Source of the DNA: Sphingobacterium multivorum
GTDB taxonomy: Bacteria > Bacteroidota > Bacteroidia > Sphingobacteriales > Sphingobacteriaceae
Length of the DNA stretch: 64,000 nt
NCBI RefSeq assembly: GCF_900457465.1
Contig: NZ_UAUU01000011.1
Coordinates: forward strand, 310,001 to 374,000
Direction: 5' to 3'
Shown here piece by piece: positions 55,441 through 63,867 of this stretch (the first letter of the stretch is position 1; each line of letters begins with the position of its first letter). Position numbers and translations under genes: made by a program. A model generated the notes under the pieces. The model had not been told where the DNA came from. It saw nothing but the letters and a program-made list of their open reading frames with translations, and searched no databases.

Positions 55441-57855
55441 ATGTTTGATACTGCATTTGACCAAAACAATGAATCTATTTCCACTTTGAGCTTTGACGAG
55501 TTCAAAAAGATTATTGTGAATGATTATCGAACTGCCTTAGAAAGTCGTTACGTGAGTTTATTGGGACGTAAAGAAGTGCTTACAGGTAAGGCTAAGTTTG
55601 GTATTTTTGGCGATGGAAAAGAATTGGCACAAATCGCGATGGCTAAAGTTTTCAGAAATGGGGACTGGCGGTCGGGATATTACCGTGACCAAACATTTAT
55701 ATTTGCTTCTGGCATCAGTGATGTCTATCATTTTTTCTCTCAATTATATGCCCATCCCGATGTTGAGGCAGATCCTTCTTCTGCAGGAAGGCAAATGAAC
55801 TGCCATTTTGCCACGCGTGTTGTGGACGACCAAGGTAACTGGTTGGATCAAATGGTTCAGAAAAACTCGTTTTCAGATATTTCGACCACTGGCGGTCAGA
55901 TGGCAAGATTGCTGGGCTTGGGCCTGGCTTCTAAGTTGTATAAGCAGAATAGAAATTTAGACTATCTATCTTATTTTTCAAATAAAGGAAATGAAGTTGC
56001 ATTCTGTACGATCGGAAATGCTGCTACTTCTGAAGGCGTATTTTTTGAAGTCATCAACGCCGTAGGTGTTCACCAGATTCCAACAGTGATTTCTATTTGG
56101 GATGATGGGTATGGGATATCTGTGCCTAATGAAATTCAAACAACAAAAGGAGATATCTCCGAAGTCCTCAAAGGTTTTCAGAAGGAAGACCTAACAAACG
56201 GGATCGAGATATTCAAAGTGAGGGGATGGGATTATGCGGGTTTATGTGAAACCTACGAGCAGGCCGCCCAAATTGCTCGCGAAAAACATATTCCATGTCT
56301 GATTCATGTGACCGAATTGACGCAGCCTCAAGGACACTCTTCTTCAGGTTCACACGAACGGTATAAATCGCAAGAAAGATTGCAATGGGAAACTGATTTC
56401 GATTGTATCGCGAAAATGAAAGAATGGATCGTAAGTTCTGGTATTGCTACCACAGAAGAATTGGATCAATTGGATCAACATGCTAAAGACCATGTTCGTC
56501 AAGAACAAAAACGAGCTTGGGCCGATTATATTAAAACATTGAGCATCGAAGCTCGGGAAGCTATTGATTTACTTCAGGGTATTCCAAATGAGCGGGCTGA
56601 TTTTGCGTCAAAGAAATTGCAATCGATGGTTGAGCCTTCTTTGAAAGAAGTTTATGGCCAGGTTCGCAAGGTGTTGCACGAGCTTAAAGGTCAGCATAGC
56701 GATGGGCGCCAGCAATTATTAAATTGGTACAAAGAGAAGCAGGAACTGAATGAGAAACGTTATAATTCAAAATTATTTACAGATGGTGTAGATTCACCTG
56801 CTCACGTGACGGTCGTACCTGCAGTCTACAGTGAAGAAGCTAAAGTGGTCGACGGACGTGAGGTCTTGAATCTATGTTTTGAAGAGAACTTCCGGCGTGA
56901 CGAACGATTATTGGCGTTTGGAGAGGATGTCGGTAAGATTGGAGATGTGAATCAAGGTTTTGCAGGTTTACAAGAAAAGCTGGGTGTGCATCGTGTATTT
57001 GATACCGGTATTCGGGAGAATTCAATTATAGGAAAAGGACTAGGTTTGGCAATCCGTGGACTTCGCCCAATTGCTGAGATCCAATACCTGGATTACCTAA
57101 TCTATGGTATTACAGTAGCAAGTGATGATTTGGCAAGTTTAAGTTATCGCACCTTTGCAGGTCAGAAAGCACCATTAATTATTCGTACACGTGGCCATCG
57201 ATTGGAAGGTATATGGCATTCCGGATCGCCCATGTCAGTAATTTTAGGATCTTTGAGAGGTCTGCATGTATGTGTGCCGCGTAATATGACCCAGGCAGCA
57301 GGTATGTACAATACGTTGTTCCGCTCTGACGAACCTGCTATCGTTGTCGAATGTCTGAATGGGTATCGTCTAAAAGAGCGTCTACCAGAAAACGTTGGTG
57401 AATTTACTGTGCCAATCGGTTATGCCGAATGTGTTAAAGAGGGGCGGGATATCACGGTGGTATCCTATGGGTCAACTTTACGTGTTGTTGAAGAAGCGGC
57501 CGTGGAATTGGAACGTTTGGGGATATTCATCGAAATTATTGATGCACAAACATTGCAGCCTTTTGACAAAGGAAAACTTTGTGCTGAATCGCTGAAGAAA
57601 ACAAATAAACTACTTATTGTGGATGAGGATGTGCCCGGTGGGGCCTCAGCTTTCATCTTGCAAGAGATATTAGAGAAACAAAATGGCTACTATCTATTGG
57701 ATAGTCAGCCGAGGACACTGACTGCAAAAGCACATCGTCCGCCATATGGCTCAGATGGGGATTATTTCTCGAAGCCATCTTCTGATGATGTTGTCGAGAC
57801 AGTGTATGCAATTATGCATGAAGCTAATCCAGAAAAATATCCATCTATGTTTTAA
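55441..57855 (+). CDS. 2-oxoacid dehydrogenase E1, alpha and beta fused
   Basis: 804 residues, thiamine-diphosphate enzyme. N-terminal half (to about 440) is the E1 alpha part: DIGAT-like GNAATSEGVFFEVINAVG (ThDP/Mg loop), HVTELTQPQGHSSSGSHERY. C-terminal half (about 460-804) is E1 beta: LLAFGEDVGKIGDVNQGF, VFDTGIRENSIIGKGLG, IEIIDAQTLQPFDKGKL. Best matches the branched-chain 2-oxoacid (2-oxoisovalerate) type, fused as in many Bacteroidota, but pyruvate cannot be excluded. No E2 or E3 gene is adjacent. Confidence 0.9.
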   Translation: MFDTAFDQNNESISTLSFDEFKKIIVNDYRTALESRYVSLLGRKEVLTGKAKFGIFGDGKELAQIAMAKVFRNGDWRSGYYRDQTFIFASGISDVYHFFSQLYAHPDVEADPSSAGRQMNCHFATRVVDDQGNWLDQMVQKNSFSDISTTGGQMARLLGLGLASKLYKQNRNLDYLSYFSNKGNEVAFCTIGNAATSEGVFFEVINAVGVHQIPTVISIWDDGYGISVPNEIQTTKGDISEVLKGFQKEDLTNGIEIFKVRGWDYAGLCETYEQAAQIAREKHIPCLIHVTELTQPQGHSSSGSHERYKSQERLQWETDFDCIAKMKEWIVSSGIATTEELDQLDQHAKDHVRQEQKRAWADYIKTLSIEAREAIDLLQGIPNERADFASKKLQSMVEPSLKEVYGQVRKVLHELKGQHSDGRQQLLNWYKEKQELNEKRYNSKLFTDGVDSPAHVTVVPAVYSEEAKVVDGREVLNLCFEENFRRDERLLAFGEDVGKIGDVNQGFAGLQEKLGVHRVFDTGIRENSIIGKGLGLAIRGLRPIAEIQYLDYLIYGITVASDDLASLSYRTFAGQKAPLIIRTRGHRLEGIWHSGSPMSVILGSLRGLHVCVPRNMTQAAGMYNTLFRSDEPAIVVECLNGYRLKERLPENVGEFTVPIGYAECVKEGRDITVVSYGSTLRVVEEAAVELERLGIFIEIIDAQTLQPFDKGKLCAESLKKTNKLLIVDEDVPGGASAFILQEILEKQNGYYLLDSQPRTLTAKAHRPPYGSDGDYFSKPSSDDVVETVYAIMHEANPEKYPSMF

Positions 57856-57871
57856 TAGATGGATATCTTTT
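57836..57871 (+). terminator. Terminator overlapping the end of the E1 gene
   Basis: ATATCCATCTA pairs with TAGATGGATAT around TGTTTTAA, followed by CTTTTT; the stem includes the last codons and the stop. Confidence 0.7.
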
Positions 57872-57912
57872 TGCTTTACTAAGCTAAATATTCCAACGGC
57901 TGGGATGATATT

Positions 57913-58767
57913 TTAATTGAATATACTCGCAGCGCCAATCATAGCGGCTTTTTCACCAAGTATTGCTGTATAAATTTGAAATTTTTCAAATTCACTTCGG
58001 TCACCAATGAAAATAGGTAGCGCTTTGGCGATATTGCCACCGACTATAAATATTTCAGCAGCATGTTTCTCTGCGAAGAACTGCATAAAATCAAAGAGAT
58101 GTTTAGCATATTCATCTTTGATGATTTGAAATTCCTTAGTTTCCCGATGATGATCTAAAATATCTTTAAGTCCCGTAACATCTTTTCCTGCTACTTCTTT
58201 GAAACGTTTGATGAACCACCGTGTGACAAGAAATTCTTCGAAAATACAATCTTCGTAAGGGCTGTTCCATAGGGCGGCATCATAGGCTTTTTCACCTTGA
58301 TTCCATACCGCAGATCCAAGTCCAGTACCCAACGTAATTCCTAATATCCGCTTGTTTGTTTGCAAGTTCTGTACGAATATTTCACCTTGTAGGAAGGCTG
58401 CTGCGTCATTGATAAAGTGGATAGACGTAGGCGGAAGTCCCAGCTCTTCAGCTAAAAGCGCTTTGACATCCATGTTGTACAGATTGTCATATTTGCTTTG
58501 TCCCTGTATCTTAGATATTCCATTTTCGTAGTCAAAGGGTCCCGGCATAGCAATGCCGATGAACTGAATAGGAGCCGGTGAGGTGGCTATGATATCGCGT
58601 ATAGCTGATGCCCACGTTTGTAAAATCGTTTTAGCATCTCCTTGAGAAAAAACGTGGTTTCTGGCCACGTTTTCTAAGTATATATTCCATTGTTTTGTGT
58701 CAATGATACAGGCAGAAATATGTGTGCCTCCAATATCAACACCTACGACATAATTATCTTGCAGCAT
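57913..58767 (-). CDS. ROK-family sugar kinase-like protein
   Basis: 284 residues. Phosphate-1 GVDIGGTHISACIID, AMPGPFDYENG, the catalytic-loop aspartate in HFINDAAAFLQGE, and phosphate-2 ITLGTGLGSAVW are ROK features. The zinc site CxCGxxGC that usually follows is missing (there is only one cysteine, in EDCIFEE), so it belongs to the zinc-free group. Glucokinase-like activity is plausible but unproven. Its start overlaps the end of aroC by 14 bases. Confidence 0.82.
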   Translation of the reverse strand: MLQDNYVVGVDIGGTHISACIIDTKQWNIYLENVARNHVFSQGDAKTILQTWASAIRDIIATSPAPIQFIGIAMPGPFDYENGISKIQGQSKYDNLYNMDVKALLAEELGLPPTSIHFINDAAAFLQGEIFVQNLQTNKRILGITLGTGLGSAVWNQGEKAYDAALWNSPYEDCIFEEFLVTRWFIKRFKEVAGKDVTGLKDILDHHRETKEFQIIKDEYAKHLFDFMQFFAEKHAAEIFIVGGNIAKALPIFIGDRSEFEKFQIYTAILGEKAAMIGAASIFN

Positions 58768-59860
58768 GTTTGTAACTTTGATTTTTAAGTAGATGATCCG
58801 CGATTACAAGTGCTGCCATAGCTTCCACAATAATTACTGCTCTCGAAACAACACAAGGGTCATGTCTCCCCTTGCCACTTGCAATAGCAGGGTTGCCATG
58901 GATATCCACTGTTTCTTGATCTCTCATGATAGTGGCAACAGGCTTAAATGCTACTTTGAAAGTAATATCCATACCATTTGAAATCCCGCCCTGAATCCCT
59001 CCAGAAAAGTTGGTATGTGTGTGCACTCGATTTAAATCATGGTCATCTGCTACAAATATATCATTATGTTCGGAACCTCGCAACTCCGAACCTGCAAAAC
59101 CTGAACCATATTCAAAACCATGTACCGCATTGATGCTCATCATTGCTTTAGCAAGGTCTGCATGGAGCTTATCAAAGACCGGCTCGCCTAATCCAACAGG
59201 CACATGTCTGATGACAGCCGAAATACGTCCGCCAACAGTGTCACCTGCTTTTCTGACCGAGTCGATAAACTCAACCATTTCGTTTGCTGTTGCTGGATCT
59301 GCACAACGTGCGATGTTGGCTTCCCGCAACTCAAGCAAAGCTTTGAGGTCTTTGGTATCTACATTTGGCGCCTCAATAGTACCTACTCCCGAAACGTGGG
59401 CAAAGATTTCGATGCCAAATTGATTCAGAAAGCTTTTTGCTACAGCACCAGCAGCAACACGGGCAGCGGTTTCCCTCGCTGAGGACCGTCCACCGCCACG
59501 ATAGTCACGTATGCCATATTTCATCTGATAAGTGAAATCAGCATGGGAAGGTCTGAAAATATCTTTGATATGGGTGTAATCTTTCGAACGCTGGTCTTCA
59601 TTTGGAATAACAATTGCTATTGGTGTTCCCGTTGATTTGCCCTCGAATACGCCAGATAAGATTTGTGCAGTATCACTTTCTTTTCTTTGTGTCGTGATCT
59701 TAGATTGACCGGGTTTTCGTTTGTCGAGCTCAGACTGGATAAATTCCTCGTCTATTGTTATATTTGAAGGGCAACCATCAATAATTACACCTATAGCTTT
59801 GCCGTGTGATTCGCCGAAAGTGCTAATTCTGAATAAATCGCCAAATGAATTTCCTGCCAT
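58754..59860 (-). CDS. aroC: Chorismate synthase
   Basis: 368 residues. Last step of the common aromatic pathway: EPSP to chorismate with reduced FMN. Signatures: GESHGKAIGVIIDGCP at the N-terminus, RDYRGGGRSSARETAARVAAG (start RDYRGGGRSSARE) and GGISNGMDITFKVAFKP. It is downstream of aroA but separated by a terminator (60020-60057), so it is a separate unit with the ROK gene or depends on read-through. Confidence 0.96.
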   Translation of the reverse strand: MAGNSFGDLFRISTFGESHGKAIGVIIDGCPSNITIDEEFIQSELDKRKPGQSKITTQRKESDTAQILSGVFEGKSTGTPIAIVIPNEDQRSKDYTHIKDIFRPSHADFTYQMKYGIRDYRGGGRSSARETAARVAAGAVAKSFLNQFGIEIFAHVSGVGTIEAPNVDTKDLKALLELREANIARCADPATANEMVEFIDSVRKAGDTVGGRISAVIRHVPVGLGEPVFDKLHADLAKAMMSINAVHGFEYGSGFAGSELRGSEHNDIFVADDHDLNRVHTHTNFSGGIQGGISNGMDITFKVAFKPVATIMRDQETVDIHGNPAIASGKGRHDPCVVSRAVIIVEAMAALVIADHLLKNQSYKHAAR

Positions 59861-60019
59861 AAAAATTAAATTTCAATAAACTTAGATAAATTTGCCTTTA
59901 AATGCAATTCTAAAGCACCAGACTGAATACAAATTATGAGTCTGTAACTCGAAGATGGCCTAGTAGATTACATTACAATTTTTGTCCCAAGCTAAAAGGC
60001 TATCTGGGAGATTGTATCA

Positions 60020-60057
60020 TAAAACAGAGATTAATATTGATGTTAATCCCTGTTTTT
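60020..60057 (-). terminator. Terminator of pheA-aroG/CM-aroA
   Basis: Minus strand: AAAACAGGGATTAA / TTAATCTCTGTTTT with a 7-base loop, a few bases past the aroA stop codon; one mismatch in the stem. Confidence 0.7.
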
Positions 60058-60063
60058 GATATG

Positions 60064-61314
60064 TTAGTCAATTATAAAAGCTTGCGCTTGTAAATGTTTC
60101 CAAAAATCAGGATATGACTTTTCTACAACTTGAGGTTCAGCAATCTTGATTTGGTCAAAAACTAAAGCCAAAGGTGCGAATGCCATCGCCATGCGGTGAT
60201 CCTCGTAAGTCTCGAAGGTCACATCTTCTGGTTGATATACACCTGCAGTTTTCAGATGGTATGTGTCACCATCTTCGATCAATTCAGCACCGAACTTCGC
60301 GATTTCGGTCTGCAATGCAGCAATACGGTCGGTCTCTTTAATCTTTAAGGTTTCTAGACCTGTAAAGGAAACATCACGTTTTAAAGCAGCTGCGACAACG
60401 ACTACTGTTTGCGCAAGATCAGGGCATTCTTTAAAGTCGAACAAGGTTTTGTCTGAATTGATTTCTTTTTTAGTTAAATGCAATCCATCCGATTCAAAGC
60501 TCGAATAAACCCCAAAATGTTCCATAATGCTTATGATGGCAATATCGCCCTGTAAACTATGTTGTCTTAGCCCGGGCAATACGATCGAGGCATCTGCATC
60601 AGCTAGTGCTACAATAGCATACCAATAGGATGCTGCGCTCCAATCTGGTTCTACATATATGGTTTGCTTTTCAAATGCTTGCGGTGCAATTTTAATCGCA
60701 TTCTCCGTCCATTCATATTGGATCCCGACACTTTTAAGCATATCCAAAGTCATGGATACATAAGGTCTGGAAGTTAATTCGCCTTCAATCTCTAAGGTAA
60801 GTCCCTTTTTTAATGCCGGAGCAATTAATAGCAGGGCCGATATATATTGACTGCTGATATTTCCTTTAATCTTAACACGGTCTTTTCCTTGAAATAATCC
60901 GCCTTCAATCTTCAAAGGAGGGTAACCCACCTTTTTTTCATAATGGATTTCGGCACCAATTTCTTTCATGGCATCGACCAATATCCCAATTGGACGCTGT
61001 TGCATGCGCTCTGTCCCTGTCAGGATAAAATTGCCTTTAACAAGGTTGAGGTAAGCTGTAAGGAAGCGCATAGCTGTTCCTGCAGGGCCTATGTCAATTG
61101 TATTATAACCAGGTTGCGGTTCTGACGCGATTTTTAATACGCGGTTTAGAGTAACCGTATCTGCAGCCTCAGAGAGGTTGGCTATTTCAACTTGTCCTTT
61201 GCTCAGCGATTGGATAATAAGAGCACGGTTGCTCTCAGATTTTGAACCTGTGAGTTGGACCGTGCCCTGTATCTTTTTTGCAGGATGCGTCAGCGTGATG
61301 ACTTGTTGATTCAT
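60064..61314 (-). CDS. aroA: EPSP synthase (3-phosphoshikimate 1-carboxyvinyltransferase)
   Basis: 416 residues. Sixth step of the shikimate pathway. Signatures: LTGSKSESNRALIIQSL (S3P binding), GPAGTAMRFLTAYL (PEP/glyphosate region, AGTAMR with A in place of the usual N-A-G-T), YVEPDWSAASYWY, KIKETDRIAAL and YEDHRMAMAFAPLA. ATG 61314 shares a base with the stop of the gene upstream (TAATG), so translation is coupled. Third and last gene of the attenuated operon. Confidence 0.95.
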   Translation of the reverse strand: MNQQVITLTHPAKKIQGTVQLTGSKSESNRALIIQSLSKGQVEIANLSEAADTVTLNRVLKIASEPQPGYNTIDIGPAGTAMRFLTAYLNLVKGNFILTGTERMQQRPIGILVDAMKEIGAEIHYEKKVGYPPLKIEGGLFQGKDRVKIKGNISSQYISALLLIAPALKKGLTLEIEGELTSRPYVSMTLDMLKSVGIQYEWTENAIKIAPQAFEKQTIYVEPDWSAASYWYAIVALADADASIVLPGLRQHSLQGDIAIISIMEHFGVYSSFESDGLHLTKKEINSDKTLFDFKECPDLAQTVVVVAAALKRDVSFTGLETLKIKETDRIAALQTEIAKFGAELIEDGDTYHLKTAGVYQPEDVTFETYEDHRMAMAFAPLALVFDQIKIAEPQVVEKSYPDFWKHLQAQAFIID

Positions 61315-62426
61315 TATGCTTCTGCTGTTGGTTGCTCTTGCGTATTCATGACCGCATTTTGTTTGCGGATAGATTCGTTGTGAATTAATTCCAGGAATTT
61401 CGTCGCAAATTCGCTACCCAAAGAAAGCGCTTCCGCTAATTTTGTGCGTTTTTGAACAATTTCATCCCAACGGTTAACTTGCAAAATTGTCACGTTGTTA
61501 TCGCGTTTGTATTCGCCGATTTTCTCAGCAATTTTCATGCGTTCACCAATTTTTTGGATGATCAAATCATCTAATTTGTCAATGTTGCTACGCAATTCTG
61601 CTAATTTATCTTCAAATGAAGGGTTGTCCGAAGCAGCTTTACGTAACGTCAAGTGGTCGATCAACTCGGCCAATGCAGCTGGCGTTACTTGTTGTTTTGC
61701 GTCAGTCCAAGCGACAGATGGATCGATATGTGATTCGATAATCAATCCTTGCATATCCATATCCATTGCTTTTTGTGCGATGTATGGTAACAATTCGCGG
61801 TTTCCACAAATGTGACTTGGATCGTTGATGATCGGTAGGTTTGGACAAGCCGTTTTTAACTGAATCGCTAAATCCCACATTGGTTCATTACGGAATGCTG
61901 TTTTCTCGTACGATGAGAAGCCTCTATGAATAGCACCTAATTTTTTGATACCAGCACGGTTGATACGTTCCAATGCACCGATCCACAGCGATAAATCGGG
62001 GTTTACAGGGTTTTTAACAAATACTGGAATATCTACGCCTTGCAAAGCATCAGCAATTTCTTGTACAGTAAATGGATTTGCCGTTGAACGTGCACCTACC
62101 CATAGTACATCCACACCAGCAGCCAAAGCTTCTTCCACATGTTTTGCTGTAGCAACTTCAGTAGCTGTTAATAAACCTGTTTCTTCTTTCGCTCTTTTCA
62201 ACCACTCCAAACCAATTGAACCGATACCTTCAAATTCTCCCGGACGTGTACGTGGCTTCCAGATACCAGCGCGTAAAATATTTACTTTTCCGGTATTTGC
62301 CAACAAATGCGCTGTTGATACCAGCTGCTCTTCTGTTTCTGCGCTACAAGGACCTGCGATAATTAAAGGTTTGTCTCCTGTATCCAACCAAGATTTTAAA
62401 GGAGTGATGTCTAATGTATTTTTCAT
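61314..62426 (-). CDS. Bifunctional DAHP synthase - chorismate mutase
   Basis: 370 residues. Residues 1-265 are a type I-beta (KDO8P-like) DAHP synthase, the entry step of the shikimate pathway: IAGPCSAETEEQL, KPRTRPGEFEGIG, PVFVKNPVNPDLSLWI, DPSHICGNREL. Residues about 275-360 are an AroQ-type chorismate mutase: LRSNIDKLDDLIIQKIGERM and EIVQKRTKLAEA. The fusion is typical of Bacteroidota and allows feedback through the mutase part. It lies 46 bases after pheA in the attenuated operon. Confidence 0.94.
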   Translation of the reverse strand: MKNTLDITPLKSWLDTGDKPLIIAGPCSAETEEQLVSTAHLLANTGKVNILRAGIWKPRTRPGEFEGIGSIGLEWLKRAKEETGLLTATEVATAKHVEEALAAGVDVLWVGARSTANPFTVQEIADALQGVDIPVFVKNPVNPDLSLWIGALERINRAGIKKLGAIHRGFSSYEKTAFRNEPMWDLAIQLKTACPNLPIINDPSHICGNRELLPYIAQKAMDMDMQGLIIESHIDPSVAWTDAKQQVTPAALAELIDHLTLRKAASDNPSFEDKLAELRSNIDKLDDLIIQKIGERMKIAEKIGEYKRDNNVTILQVNRWDEIVQKRTKLAEALSLGSEFATKFLELIHNESIRKQNAVMNTQEQPTAEA

Positions 62427-62472
62427 GTTAAGTTTGATTATCTATTTTAATATTGTCTGCGTAAATTGTTAA

Positions 62473-63297
62473 TTATAGTTTTTCGTTTTTGACATACTCG
62501 CCCATAATATTGAAATTGACACTATGTTTGAGTACTTTACGTATAGCTGCTTCGTAGTCTGTTTGTTTTTTCCATTCTACGTCGACGAAAAAATCATATT
62601 CATTGCGTTTTCCGATTACCGGCATTGACTGAATCTTGCTCAAGTTGATATTCTGTTCAGCAAAACATTGTAAAATAGTCGCCAGAGATCCCACTGTATT
62701 TCCTGTTTGGAATGATAATGACGCTTTATTGGCATTTTTATGTTCGACAACCTCATTCGATAGTACGAGGAAACGCGTTGCGTTCTTTTTATTGGTTTCG
62801 ATTCTCTTTTCTAATATTTCAAGACCATATATTTCAGCGGCCAATGTCCCTGCAATTGCCGCAGTATCCGTCAATTTTCGCTCGGCAATCATTTTTGCAG
62901 TTGCAGCCGTATCAGATCCCTCGGTTATGCGTACGCCCTCAAGTTCAGAAAGAAATTCTTCGCATTGGCGAATAGCAATCGGATGCGATTCGATGTGTTT
63001 GATATCCTTTAATTTAACGCCCGGCAATACCATGAGATTCTGTTGGATGTTTAGGTAAACTTCCCCAGTGATATGGAACTTGTAATCTCTCAATAAATTA
63101 TAATTCGGCAATAAGCTTCCCGCAATTGAATTTTCGATCGCCATAACGATATAGTCGACTTTTCTTTGCTTCAGCAATTCACAAGTTTTTTTAAATGAAT
63201 CACATTCTACAATTTCAACTTCTCTTCCGAAAAATTTAAATGCGGCCTCTTCATGAAATGAAGCCTTTGCTCCCTGTATTGCAATTTTTAAACTCAT
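62473..63297 (-). CDS. pheA: Prephenate dehydratase with ACT domain
   Basis: 274 residues. Converts prephenate to phenylpyruvate for phenylalanine. PDT domain 1-185: IQGAKASFHEEAA, AIENSIAGSLLPNY, HPIAIRQCEEFL, and the catalytic KNATRFLVL (TRF). The ACT domain (about 195-270), with GSLATILQCFAEQNINLSKIQ cut here to GSLATILQCF and NLSKIQSMP, senses phenylalanine. First structural gene behind the Phe/Tyr leader ORF and terminator at 63324-63458. tyrA and aroB are not in the window. Confidence 0.95.
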   Translation of the reverse strand: MSLKIAIQGAKASFHEEAAFKFFGREVEIVECDSFKKTCELLKQRKVDYIVMAIENSIAGSLLPNYNLLRDYKFHITGEVYLNIQQNLMVLPGVKLKDIKHIESHPIAIRQCEEFLSELEGVRITEGSDTAATAKMIAERKLTDTAAIAGTLAAEIYGLEILEKRIETNKKNATRFLVLSNEVVEHKNANKASLSFQTGNTVGSLATILQCFAEQNINLSKIQSMPVIGKRNEYDFFVDVEWKKQTDYEAAIRKVLKHSVNFNIMGEYVKNEKL

Positions 63298-63323
63298 TGT
63301 TTTTTGTTCGCTATGTTGTCTCC

Positions 63324-63360
63324 AAAAAAAAGAGTCCCGATCATTTGAACCGGGACTCTT
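63324..63360 (-). terminator. Attenuator: terminator just before pheA, with competing antiterminator
   Basis: Minus strand: AAGAGTCCCG (63351-63360) pairs with CGGGACTCTT (63330-63339), 11-base loop, then a U run (63324-63331), 27 bases before the pheA ATG. The 5' side and loop (UCCCGGUUC, 63347-63355) can instead pair with GAGCCGGGA (63397-63405) at the end of the leader ORF, 9 bp with one G-U, extendable to 11. Both cannot form together. Confidence 0.85.
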
Positions 63361-63392
63361 CTTGTTTGTATTTTTTATGATTTATACACAAT

Positions 63393-63458
63393 CTAATCCC
63401 GGCTCTTATTTTTAAAATAAAAGAAGTTAAAATAGAAATATGTATATGTTCTGTTCAT
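63393..63458 (-). CDS. Phe/Tyr-rich leader peptide of the pheA operon
   Basis: 21-codon ORF from ATG 63456-63458 to TAG 63393-63395. It starts MNRTYTYFYFNFFYF and ends KNKSRD. Nine of 21 residues are aromatic: Phe at 8, 10, 12, 13, 15 and Tyr at 5, 7, 9, 14. The last codons carry the 5' arm of the antiterminator (63397-63405). A ribosome that reaches the stop would cover that arm and let the terminator form; a ribosome stalled on Phe or Tyr codons would leave it free. No homology is needed for this call; it rests on composition, position and the paired RNA structures. Confidence 0.85.
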   Translation of the reverse strand: MNRTYTYFYFNFFYFKNKSRD

Positions 63459-63468
63459 CCTGTTGTTG

Positions 63469-63508
63469 TTTGATATTTCAAATGTACGAATGTTTTTGAA
63501 ATATCAAA
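63469..63508 (-). promoter_or_regulatory. pheA-operon promoter within a 13-bp perfect inverted repeat
   Basis: Minus strand: -33 TTTG (63505-63508), 18-base spacer, -7 TACATTTG (63479-63486), with a start predicted near 63472, 14 bases before the leader ATG. Arms TTTGATATTTCAA (63469-63481) and TTGAAATATCAAA (63496-63508) match fully and cover the -33 box and the -7/start region, as an operator would. Confidence 0.75.
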
Positions 63509-63821
63509 GAAAAAAAATAATTTTTTATTGAAAATATCTGATTTATTTAATGAATTTTTTATTTGTTTTTTATGTGTTTTTTATGTGTTTTTTAAGCTTA
63601 ATTTTACTTGTTTATTTTTAATTTTTTTTGAATATCTATTTTGTTATAATGTTGTAATTAGGTTATTTGGCTGTTTTTATAACAATTTTTATTTTATAAA
63701 AAGCCTTATTTTTTAGTTGTTTTATGTGTTAAAAATGATTGTATTTTTTCGTGTTTTTTAGCTATATTTTTATATTAAATTTAGGTGTTTTTAATGTTAA
63801 TATAATCGTTTTTTTAGCTGT
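63509..63821 (+). other. Non-coding T-rich tract
   Basis: About 310 bases dominated by T on the plus strand, with the repeated word TTTTTTATGTG near 63560-63590. No gene, tRNA or terminator that I can support; it resembles the tract at 29882-30294. Confidence 0.55.
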
Positions 63822-63850
63822 TTTGTTAAAAAAGTATTTTATTACCTTTG
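63822..63850 (+). promoter_or_regulatory. Promoter of the nuclease gene, TTTG-N17-TACCTTTG
   Basis: -33 TTTG at 63822-63825 and -7 TACCTTTG at 63843-63850; ATG follows 17 bases later. Confidence 0.75.
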
Positions 63851-63867
63851 GGCAAACGCTGGATTTT

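Noticed and set aside
59010..59423. Plus-strand ORF of 137 codons inside aroC
   Set aside because: Antisense shadow of chorismate synthase.
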